From DAOMFM01 sp035429825 (GTDB taxonomy: Bacteria > Acidobacteriota > Blastocatellia > UBA7656 > JADIYM01), in assembly GCA_044224215.1 (NCBI GenBank), contig JBGAKX010000062.1, positions 1-24,494 of the forward strand: a DNA stretch of 24,494 nucleotides, in the 5' to 3' direction. Numbering within the stretch: position 1 is the stretch's first letter; each line of letters begins with the position of its first letter. The notes beneath the pieces were generated by a model. That model had not been told where the DNA came from. It ran no database searches and saw nothing but the letters and a program-made list of their open reading frames with translations. The position numbers and the translations under genes were made by a program. Shown here in pieces: positions 1-6,276 of this stretch.

Positions 1-1010
1 CCCTCGCGCCACGCGTAGTTGCGCTCGTAATACTCGCGATACGCGCCCGACCGCGTGCGCTCGACCCAATCGCGATGCTCGCGATACCACGCGACCGTCC
101 GCGCGATTCCGCTCTCGAACGTCTCGCGCGGCGCCCACCCGAGCTCCGTCTGTATCTTCCGCGAATCGATCGCATACCGTCGGTCGTGCCCCGGCCGGTC
201 CGTCACGTGCGTGACGAGCGACATCGGTGCCCCGACAGCCTCGATGATTGTCCGGACAACATTGATGTTCGGACGCTCGCTGCTGGCCCCGATACAGTAG
301 ATCTCGCCGGATCGCCCCTCACGCAGCACCGTGTCGACGGCGCGGCAATGGTCGTCGACAAAGATCCAGTCGCGAACCTGCATCCCGTCGCCGTACACCG
401 GCACCGGGAGGTTCTCCATCGCGTTGGCGATCACGAGCGGGATCAGTTTCTCGGGAAACTGAAACGGCCCGTAGTTGTTCGAGCACCGCGTGATCACCGC
501 ATCGACGCGGTGGGTGTGGATCGCGGCGCGCACAAAATGCTCGGCCGCGGCCTTTGACGCTGCGTACGGACTGTTCGGTGCAAGCGGCGTCGTCTCGTCG
601 AAGTACCCGTTCGGACCGAGCGATCCCATGACCTCGTCCGTCGAAATGTGCACGAACCTTCCGACACGCCGCGCACGCGCCGCATCGAGCAGCACCTGCG
701 TTCCGACGACGTTCGCCCTCACAAAATCCGACGCGGACTCGATCGACCTGTCCACGTGCGACTCGGCGGCAAAGTTCACGACGGCATCCGTGCCCTCGTC
801 CAGCGCACCCAGCACGTCCGCCGCGTTGGCGATGTCGCCCCGGACGAAACGGTACCGCGTATCGGCAGCCACGTCCGCGAGGTTGTCGAGATTCCCGGCG
901 TACGTCAGTGCGTCAAAGTTGACGATTTCGACCGTCGGGTCCTCGGCCAGCAGCAGTCGGATGTAGTTCGATCCGATGAATCCGGCGCCGCCGGTGACAA
1001 AGAGTTTCAT
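1..1010 (-). CDS. rmlB: dTDP-glucose 4,6-dehydratase, 3' end cut by the window edge
   Basis: Extended short-chain dehydrogenase that converts dTDP-glucose to dTDP-4-keto-6-deoxyglucose, the second step of dTDP-rhamnose synthesis in the cytoplasm. The protein reads MKLFVTGGAGFIGSN at its N-terminus; GGAGFIG (residues 7-13) is the NAD-binding Rossmann motif. The family's active-site T-D-E is at residues 124-126 and the catalytic YxxxK at Tyr149/Lys153. The C-terminal end (YYERNYAWRE) has typical family sequence, so only a few residues should be missing beyond the edge. The ATG at 1008-1010 has GGAG five bases upstream. It lies 15 bp after cinA on the same strand and is probably the last gene visible of the rimO operon. 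One oddity is Met at residue 128, where the family normally has Tyr (TDEVYG). No dTDP-sugar neighbours are visible inside the window. Confidence 0.93.
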   Translation of the reverse strand, partial: MKLFVTGGAGFIGSNYIRLLLAEDPTVEIVNFDALTYAGNLDNLADVAADTRYRFVRGDIANAADVLGALDEGTDAVVNFAAESHVDRSIESASDFVRANVVGTQVLLDAARARRVGRFVHISTDEVMGSLGPNGYFDETTPLAPNSPYAASKAAAEHFVRAAIHTHRVDAVITRCSNNYGPFQFPEKLIPLVIANAMENLPVPVYGDGMQVRDWIFVDDHCRAVDTVLREGRSGEIYCIGASSERPNINVVRTIIEAVGAPMSLVTHVTDRPGHDRRYAIDSRKIQTELGWAPRETFESGIARTVAWYREHRDWVERTRSGAYREYYERNYAWRE

Positions 1011-1025
1011 AGCAGCTCCGTTCGT

Positions 1026-2261
1026 CTACAGCAGGTATCTGCGCCGGATGACGTCGAGCGCGATCTGCGCCGTTCTCTCGCGAATCTCCTTGCGCGAGCC
1101 GAACAGCTTGTATTCCTTGGCTTCGACCTGCACGTCGTCCGCAAGGCCGATGTACACCAGCCCGACCGGCTTTTCGTCGGTGCCGCCGCCCGGGCCTGCA
1201 ATGCCGGTCACCGACAACCCTATCGTCGCGCCCGACCGGCGCTTGATGCCCTTTGCCATGGCCTCGGCAACGTGGGGGCTCACCGCGCCGTGGTCCTCGA
1301 TCAGCTCGGGCGGCACGCCAAGAAGGTCCGACTTTGCCGCGTTCGAGTACGACACGACCCCTTCCAGAAAGTAGTCCGAGCTGCCAGCGACGTCCGTGAT
1401 CCGCTTTGCGATCAGGCCTCCCGTACAGCTTTCGGCGGTTGCGATCGTGTATCCCTTGATGACGAGCCCGCGCCCGACGACCTCCTCGAGCGACTCGCCT
1501 CGGTGCGAGAACACCGCGGGGTACAACGCGTCCTCGATCTGCTCGGCCAGCTCGTCGAGCAGCGCCTCGGCGGCGTCTCCCGTCTCGGCCGTTGCGGTCA
1601 GGTTGATTTCGACCTCGCCGAGACCGCTCAGGATCGTCGTCTGGGGATTCGTGTACCGGCCGTAAATCGGCGCAATCTTCTGATCGAGCGTCGATTCCCC
1701 CAGCCCCGCGGTGCGCATGTGGCGCTTTCGCACACGAATGCCGTGGCTCATCTTCTCGAGCCGCGGAGCGATCTGCTCGGTGAACATCGGCTTCATCTCG
1801 CGCGGCGGCCCCGGCAACAGCACGATCAACGCCTGTTTGTGCTGAACGAGCAATCCCGGCGCGGTCCCCCGCGCGTTCCTGAGGACCTCCGCGTCGCGCA
1901 GCACGAGCGCCTGCCGCTCGTTGTTCGGCGTCATCGTGACGCCGATCTTTGCGAACCGCGACCGGATGTCGTCGAGAATCGAGTCGTCGAGCACGAGCGG
2001 CCGGCCGAGCACTCGGGCAAAGACCTTCCGCGTGATGTCGTCCTCGGTCGGGCCGAGCCCTCCGGTCGCGATGATCACGACCGAGCGCCGGATTGCGTCG
2101 CGCACGGTCTCTTCAAGGCGGAGCTCGTCGTCGCCGACGATCGTCTTCAGCCGAACCTCGATGCCAATGGCGTTCAGGTGTTCGGTGAGCCAGAGCGAGT
2201 TGGTGTCGACGCGGTCGGGCGTCAGCAGCTCGGAGCCGATAGCGATGATCTCAGCGTTCAT
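1026..2261 (-). CDS. cinA: CinA family protein (nicotinamide-nucleotide amidohydrolase / competence-damage inducible)
   Basis: A 411-residue two-domain CinA, the usual length. The N-terminal half (about 1-170) is the MoaB/MogA-like COG1058 domain, opening EIIAIGSELLTPDRVDTNS with GGLGPTEDD following near residue 70. In studied homologues this half can have ADP-ribose pyrophosphatase activity. The C-terminal half (about 255-411) is the PncC-like amidase, with the conserved AESCTGG motif (catalytic Ser near 278) and later VTGIAGPGGG. That domain hydrolyses nicotinamide mononucleotide to nicotinic acid mononucleotide in pyridine-nucleotide salvage. The gene follows pgpA by 45 bp and precedes rmlB by 15 bp. 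The Shine-Dalgarno sequence before the ATG is weak, but no better start is visible because the protein begins exactly where the family does. Confidence 0.95.
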   Translation of the reverse strand: MNAEIIAIGSELLTPDRVDTNSLWLTEHLNAIGIEVRLKTIVGDDELRLEETVRDAIRRSVVIIATGGLGPTEDDITRKVFARVLGRPLVLDDSILDDIRSRFAKIGVTMTPNNERQALVLRDAEVLRNARGTAPGLLVQHKQALIVLLPGPPREMKPMFTEQIAPRLEKMSHGIRVRKRHMRTAGLGESTLDQKIAPIYGRYTNPQTTILSGLGEVEINLTATAETGDAAEALLDELAEQIEDALYPAVFSHRGESLEEVVGRGLVIKGYTIATAESCTGGLIAKRITDVAGSSDYFLEGVVSYSNAAKSDLLGVPPELIEDHGAVSPHVAEAMAKGIKRRSGATIGLSVTGIAGPGGGTDEKPVGLVYIGLADDVQVEAKEYKLFGSRKEIRERTAQIALDVIRRRYLL

Positions 2262-2306
2262 AGTCCGTGATCCCGACTGAGTTGAGCGGCGAAGGGCCGC
2301 CGGGCG

Positions 2307-2840
2307 TCACAACAGGCTCGCCCCGAGCAGCACGACACACGCGCCGACGACGCCCGCGGCAAAGTCGTCGGCCATGATACCAACGCCGCCGTGGCAGCGT
2401 TGCAGTGCATCGATGGGCCCCGGCTTGACGATGTCCAGCGCCCGAAACACGAGGAAACCCGCGACCAGCGCGATCTCGAACGACCACCCGGTCCACTGCC
2501 GACCGGCGACAGGCAGAAGGCTGTACGTCAGCAACTGTCCGACCACCTCGTCGATAACGACTTCCGACGGATCGTCGTTCCCGAGCCGCTCCGCCACGCG
2601 GTCACCCGCCCACACGCCGATCCACGCCAGTGCCAGCGCGATCAGCAGGAGGACGCCGGCCGCGACCGGACCGGCGAGAAGCGACGGACGCAGCCAGAAG
2701 ACGATATAGAGCGCGACCGTGACCTCGGCGGATCCCCACGTGCCAGGCGCGATCGGCAGGAACCCGGCACCCCCGGCCGACGAGATGAACCGGGCGAGCC
2801 GATCGACACCGCCGCGAATCGGCCGCGCGTCGACGGTCAC
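2307..2840 (-). CDS. pgpA: phosphatidylglycerophosphatase A
   Basis: Inner-membrane phosphatase that removes the phosphate of phosphatidylglycerol phosphate to give phosphatidylglycerol. At 177 residues it is normal for PgpA. Family motifs are visible: GFLPIAPGTWGS (about 26-37), the acidic VIDEVVGQ near 95-102, and the C-terminal FRALDIVKPGP followed by GVGIMADDFAAG. Several hydrophobic segments (about 40-65, 60-80, 115-135 and the C-terminus) fit a small polytopic membrane protein. The start is a GTG whose last bases form the rimO stop (GTGA, 4-bp overlap), so translation is probably coupled to rimO. Confidence 0.94.
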   Translation of the reverse strand: MTVDARPIRGGVDRLARFISSAGGAGFLPIAPGTWGSAEVTVALYIVFWLRPSLLAGPVAAGVLLLIALALAWIGVWAGDRVAERLGNDDPSEVVIDEVVGQLLTYSLLPVAGRQWTGWSFEIALVAGFLVFRALDIVKPGPIDALQRCHGGVGIMADDFAAGVVGACVVLLGASLL

Positions 2841-4189
2841 ACGAGCCTCCCGACGAGGTCGTACTGGTGCGCCTCGGTGATCTCGACCATCACGAACTCA
2901 CCTTCCTCGGGCAGGACCTCGTCGTCCGCGAGCTCGTTTATGAGGACGACCCCGTCGATCTGAGGCGCCTGGGATTCCATGCGCCCCTGGAACAGAAGAT
3001 CGGTCTCGTCCGAGCGGCCTTCCGACAGCACCTTGAAGGTGCGGCCGATCAGCTCGCGATTCCGCCGTTCCGATATCTCGCGCTGGACCTCCATCAACTG
3101 GTCCCGACGTGCCGCAGCAACGTCCGCAGCGACCTTGCCGTCGAGCAAGTACGCATCGGTGCCCTCTTCGTCCGAATACGTGAACACGCCCATCCGGTCG
3201 AACTCGGCATCGCGCACAAATCCGACGAGCTCCTCGAAGTCGTCATCCGTCTCGCCCGGAAATCCAACGATAAATGTTGTACGCAGGGCAATTCCGGGTA
3301 CGATGCGACGCGCACGGTCAACCAGCTTCTCGTAGTAGCCGCGATCCCCAGGCCGTTTCATACGCTTGAGCACGTCGCGCGACGCGTGCTGCAGCGGCAC
3401 GTCGAGGTACTTGCAGAGGTTGTCATGGCTCGCCATCACCTCGAACAACCGGTCGGTCGCCGTTGTGGGGTAGGCGTAGAGAAACCGGATCCACTCGACG
3501 GCGCGCGTCTCGGCCATCTTGTCCAGCAGGTCCGCAAGACCATTCTTCAGACCAAGATCCGAGCCATAAAGCGTCGATTCCTGCGCGATCAGTACGACTT
3601 CGCGCGTGCCTGCGGCGCCAAGCTGCTCGACCTCGCGAATGACCGACTCGGGCGATCTGCTGCGGAAGTGCCCGCGCATGCTCGGAATGACGCAGAACGT
3701 GCACGGTCGATCGCAGCCTTCGCTTATCTTCATGTATGCGGAGTACGGTGCGGTCGCCAGCACCCGCGGCGTCTGGTCCGAATAGAGATAGGTGATGGCG
3801 TCGGGGCCGGCCAGAACCTTCTCCTGGCGCCCGAAAGAGAGTGGGTCCGAACACGCCTCGGCGATCTGCTCGATCTGGCTCGTACCGAGCACGGCATCGA
3901 TCTCGGGGATCTCCTGCTGCAGTTCCTTTCGGTAGCGCTCGACGAGACAGCCGGCGACGATCAGCTTCTCGAGACCGCCGGAGTTCTTAAGCTCGGCCAT
4001 CTCGAGGATGGTGTCGACCGACTCCTGCTTGGCGGCGTCGATGAAACCGCACGTGTTGATCACGACGATGTCGGCGTCGCCGGCATCCGGCGTGAGCTCG
4101 AAGCCGTGGCGGCGCAGCACGCCCATCATCACCTCGCTGTCGACGAGGTTCTTCGGGCACCCGAGACTGATCATTCCAATTCGCTTCAT
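2837..4189 (-). CDS. rimO: ribosomal protein S12 methylthiotransferase RimO
   Basis: Radical-SAM enzyme that adds a methylthio group to the conserved aspartate of ribosomal protein S12. All three domains are present in 450 residues. The N-terminal MTTase domain has its three auxiliary cluster cysteines at Cys11 (SLGCPKN), Cys47 (INTCGF) and Cys81 (VAGC). The radical-SAM core has Cys159/163/166 in EGCDRPCTFC, and the C-terminal part is a TRAM domain (about 385-450). SLGCPKN plus GCDRPCTFCVIPSMRG favours RimO over MiaB. It is the first gene of the minus-strand operon, with a plausible promoter 37-70 bp upstream of the ATG. Confidence 0.96.
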   Translation of the reverse strand: MKRIGMISLGCPKNLVDSEVMMGVLRRHGFELTPDAGDADIVVINTCGFIDAAKQESVDTILEMAELKNSGGLEKLIVAGCLVERYRKELQQEIPEIDAVLGTSQIEQIAEACSDPLSFGRQEKVLAGPDAITYLYSDQTPRVLATAPYSAYMKISEGCDRPCTFCVIPSMRGHFRSRSPESVIREVEQLGAAGTREVVLIAQESTLYGSDLGLKNGLADLLDKMAETRAVEWIRFLYAYPTTATDRLFEVMASHDNLCKYLDVPLQHASRDVLKRMKRPGDRGYYEKLVDRARRIVPGIALRTTFIVGFPGETDDDFEELVGFVRDAEFDRMGVFTYSDEEGTDAYLLDGKVAADVAAARRDQLMEVQREISERRNRELIGRTFKVLSEGRSDETDLLFQGRMESQAPQIDGVVLINELADDEVLPEEGEFVMVEITEAHQYDLVGRLV

Positions 4190-4232
4190 CGACGCTCACA
4201 CATGACTATCCGGGCCTGCGAACAAGCCCACG

Positions 4233-4261
4233 ATCATACGGGAGCCACGCCCGGGCGGCAA
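4233..4261 (-). promoter_or_regulatory. putative sigma-70-type promoter of the rimO-pgpA-cinA-rmlB operon
   Basis: On the minus strand, TTGCCG (4256-4261, 4 of 6 to consensus) is followed by a 17-bp spacer and TATGAT (4233-4238, 5 of 6). Transcription would begin near 4226, giving a leader of about 37 nt before the rimO ATG. The call rests on consensus matching and placement only. Confidence 0.5.
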
Positions 4262-4300
4262 CCTAGGCGACCTAGGCCAGGCCGCCCGCCGAGGCGACCT
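4262..4300. repeat. tandem CCTAGG palindromes and repeated AGGCGACCT 9-mer
   Basis: CCTAGG occurs at 4262-4267 and again at 4271-4276, separated by CGA. The 9-mer AGGCGACCT at 4265-4273 recurs exactly at 4292-4300. The block abuts the -35 element of the proposed rimO promoter and lies about 90-130 bp upstream of the plus-strand -35. It could be a regulator-binding site; no regulator is identified. Confidence 0.4.
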
Positions 4301-4390
4301 CCGCCGTGCCTCGCCCGTGTGCCTGAATCGAAGGAACCGCGGCACGACATGAGCGTTCAGTCGAGCGTCGCTGCACCTGCAATTCCACGT

Positions 4391-4420
4391 TTGACAATGA
4401 CTTAGCGCGCGTGCTAGGAT
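4391..4420 (+). promoter_or_regulatory. strong sigma-70-type promoter upstream of the transglycosylase gene
   Basis: TTGACA (4391-4396, perfect -35), an 18-bp spacer and TAGGAT (4415-4420, 4 of 6 to TATAAT). The start site would fall near 4427, giving a leader of about 100 nt before the ATG at 4528. No terminator is evident between this transcript's first gene and the next, so it may feed the regulatory genes downstream as well. Confidence 0.65.
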
Positions 4421-4437
4421 TGCCGGGTACATCTGTT

Positions 4438-4474
4438 ACAACTCGTTGTGGGAGTTATATTTAGCTGGTACCAG
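4438..4474 (+). promoter_or_regulatory. two short dyads in the transglycosylase leader
   Basis: ACAAC-TC-GTTGT (4438-4449) is a perfect inverted repeat just past the expected transcription start. CTGGTACCAG (4465-4474) is a perfect 10-bp palindrome. Both lie in a locally A/T-richer leader. Operator sites are the simplest reading; the dyads are too short for a stable terminator hairpin. Chance occurrence is possible. Confidence 0.3.
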
Positions 4475-4527
4475 AGTCCCGGGTATCAGGCCAAAATCGA
4501 ATCATTTTCATAGGAACCTGAGACCTC

Positions 4528-6204
4528 ATGCGACGAATTCATGCATCGCTGTCGGTAGCTCTTTGTGTGGCACTTCTCCCTGCGGTGGTTGCGGCGCAGA
4601 CGCCGTCACCCCGACCTGCGACTCCGGCGGCGCAGTCCGCGCGACATTTCGACAGCACGTCGCAGGCTGCCGTGGACCGTTCCTCGCACCTGTACGAGAT
4701 GGGAGAGCAGGCATTCGAGCAGGGGGACATGGACCGTTCCCGCCGGGCGTTCGACGACGCGGTCGACGCGATCCTGACGAGCGGCGTCGACATCCGGGAC
4801 AACAGCGATCTGCAGGCCTATTACCGCGAGCTGATCGAGAAGATCCACAAGCACCAGATGCAGGCGCTCGACGGCGACTCCACCGGATTTGCCGAACAGG
4901 CCTATGTTCCGGCTGACGACGAGCTTGCCAAACTGACCGACTCAGACCTCGCCGAGCTCGATTCGTCCGGAAATGCCATCCTCGACGGCACCTACAACCT
5001 GCCGTTTACCGTCGATCAGCCCGTCTACCAGTTCATCAGCTACTTCACCGAGGGGCGCGGACGCTCGACGATGGAGAACGGTCTCAGACGATCCGGCCGC
5101 TATCGCAAGATGGCCGAGAAGATCTTCAAGGAAGAGGGCGTTCCGACAGACCTGATCTGGCTCGCACAGGTTGAGAGCGTGTGGAAGCCCGCCGCACTCA
5201 GTTCCGCCGCCGCGAAGGGAATCTGGCAGTTCATCCCCTCGACCGGACGACGGTTCGGACTCGACCAGGACTACTACGTCGACCAGCGCTCCGACCCGGA
5301 GCAGTCGACGCGTGCCGCGGCGCGATACCTCAAGTTCCTCTACAACTACTTTGCCGGCGACTGGCTGCTTGCGATGGCTGCCTACAACAGCGGCGAGGGG
5401 AACGTGTCCAAGGCAATTGCCCGATCCGGCTACGCCGATTTCTGGGAGATCCACCGCGCCGGCTTCCTGCCGAACGAAACGCGAAATTACGTTCCCGCAA
5501 TCCTTTCCGTCATCATCGTCAGCCACAACCAGAAGCGGTACGGCTTCAACGTGACGCCCGAGCAGCCGCTCACGTACGACCTCGCCAAGCTCGATTCGCA
5601 GACCGACTTGAGCGTCGCTGCCGATCTCTGCGGCGTATCGGAAGACACGATTCGCGATCTGAATCCACAATTCCGGCGAAACCTGACGCCTCCGGGCAGC
5701 TGCGCACTCCGAATTCCCACGGGGAAGAAGAAGGATTTCGAAACGGCGCTCGCGGCGCTCACGCCTGAGCAGCGGATGGGCCGATCGCTGCAGGTGACCG
5801 ACGATTCGCTTGCCACAAATGGCAATGCGCCGGCGGGCTCCGGCTTTGGCGGCGGCAATTCGACGGTCGCCTACTCGGCCAAGCCCGGCGAGACGCTCAG
5901 CTCGATCGCGTCACGGCACAACGTGTCGACGCTCGAACTCGCTCGAGTCAACAAGCTCGAATCCACCAGCGAATTGAAAGACGGGCAGCTTCTGCAGGTT
6001 CCCGCTGCATCGACCGGACGCGCGCGATACGTCGAGCAACCGGTGCGCAAGACGACGTATCGGGCAAAGGCTGACAAGAGCCCGTCCAAGTCGCGCGACA
6101 AGGGCAAGAGCAAGGGCAAGAAGGTTTCGAGCAAGGACTCCAATAAGAAGTCCAAGGCGAAGTCGAAGTCCGAGCCGAAGGCGAAGTCCAAGAAGCGCCA
6201 CTAG
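4528..6204 (+). CDS. secreted MltD-like lytic murein transglycosylase with LysM and lysine-rich tail
   Basis: Predicted envelope enzyme that cleaves peptidoglycan glycan strands, forming 1,6-anhydro ends. The N-terminus (MRRIHASLSVALCVALLPAVVAAQ) is a signal peptide with a likely AxA cut near residue 23; no lipobox cysteine is seen. The SLT domain (about 205-320) carries the catalytic Glu at 216 (AQVESVWKP), then GIWQFIPSTGRRFG and MAAYNSGEG, all typical of the MltD group. A degenerate LysM-like segment (about 350-400) and a clear LysM (about 448-494) should bind peptidoglycan. The last 51 residues are low complexity, with 19 lysines plus many serines. The ATG has AGGA 12 bases upstream, rather far. 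A good promoter lies at 4391-4420. The next gene starts 72 bp on with no obvious terminator between. Confidence 0.9.
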   Translation: MRRIHASLSVALCVALLPAVVAAQTPSPRPATPAAQSARHFDSTSQAAVDRSSHLYEMGEQAFEQGDMDRSRRAFDDAVDAILTSGVDIRDNSDLQAYYRELIEKIHKHQMQALDGDSTGFAEQAYVPADDELAKLTDSDLAELDSSGNAILDGTYNLPFTVDQPVYQFISYFTEGRGRSTMENGLRRSGRYRKMAEKIFKEEGVPTDLIWLAQVESVWKPAALSSAAAKGIWQFIPSTGRRFGLDQDYYVDQRSDPEQSTRAAARYLKFLYNYFAGDWLLAMAAYNSGEGNVSKAIARSGYADFWEIHRAGFLPNETRNYVPAILSVIIVSHNQKRYGFNVTPEQPLTYDLAKLDSQTDLSVAADLCGVSEDTIRDLNPQFRRNLTPPGSCALRIPTGKKKDFETALAALTPEQRMGRSLQVTDDSLATNGNAPAGSGFGGGNSTVAYSAKPGETLSSIASRHNVSTLELARVNKLESTSELKDGQLLQVPAASTGRARYVEQPVRKTTYRAKADKSPSKSRDKGKSKGKKVSSKDSNKKSKAKSKSEPKAKSKKRH

Positions 6205-6276
6205 GTTTCACGTTCTGAACCTGCGCGCTCTTTCGGCCCGGCGCACGCAGCTCGCTTCAACCGGCGGCCATTCCCT

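Larger units (their letters stand above)
4190..4527. other. divergent intergenic region between rimO and the transglycosylase gene
   Basis: The only stretch over 300 bp without a gene. It separates divergent operons and holds a promoter candidate for each direction, a pair of CCTAGG sites with a repeated 9-mer, and two short dyads in the plus-strand leader. The part after about 4420 is clearly richer in A and T than its surroundings. I see no convincing coding frame in it. Confidence 0.8.

Noticed and set aside
648..2270. Long plus-strand open frame (540 codons) opposite cinA and rmlB
   Set aside because: It is rich in Arg, Asp and Val with no domain pattern, and it mirrors the strong cinA frame. 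In GC-rich DNA such antisense frames arise from codon bias.
2867..4405. Plus-strand open frame (512 codons) opposite rimO
   Set aside because: RimO on the other strand has every catalytic cysteine; the antisense product shows no recognisable motif.
6205..6276. GGTTTCA...TGAACC dyad after the transglycosylase stop
   Set aside because: The stem is short with a bulge and has no T-run, so it is not a credible terminator.
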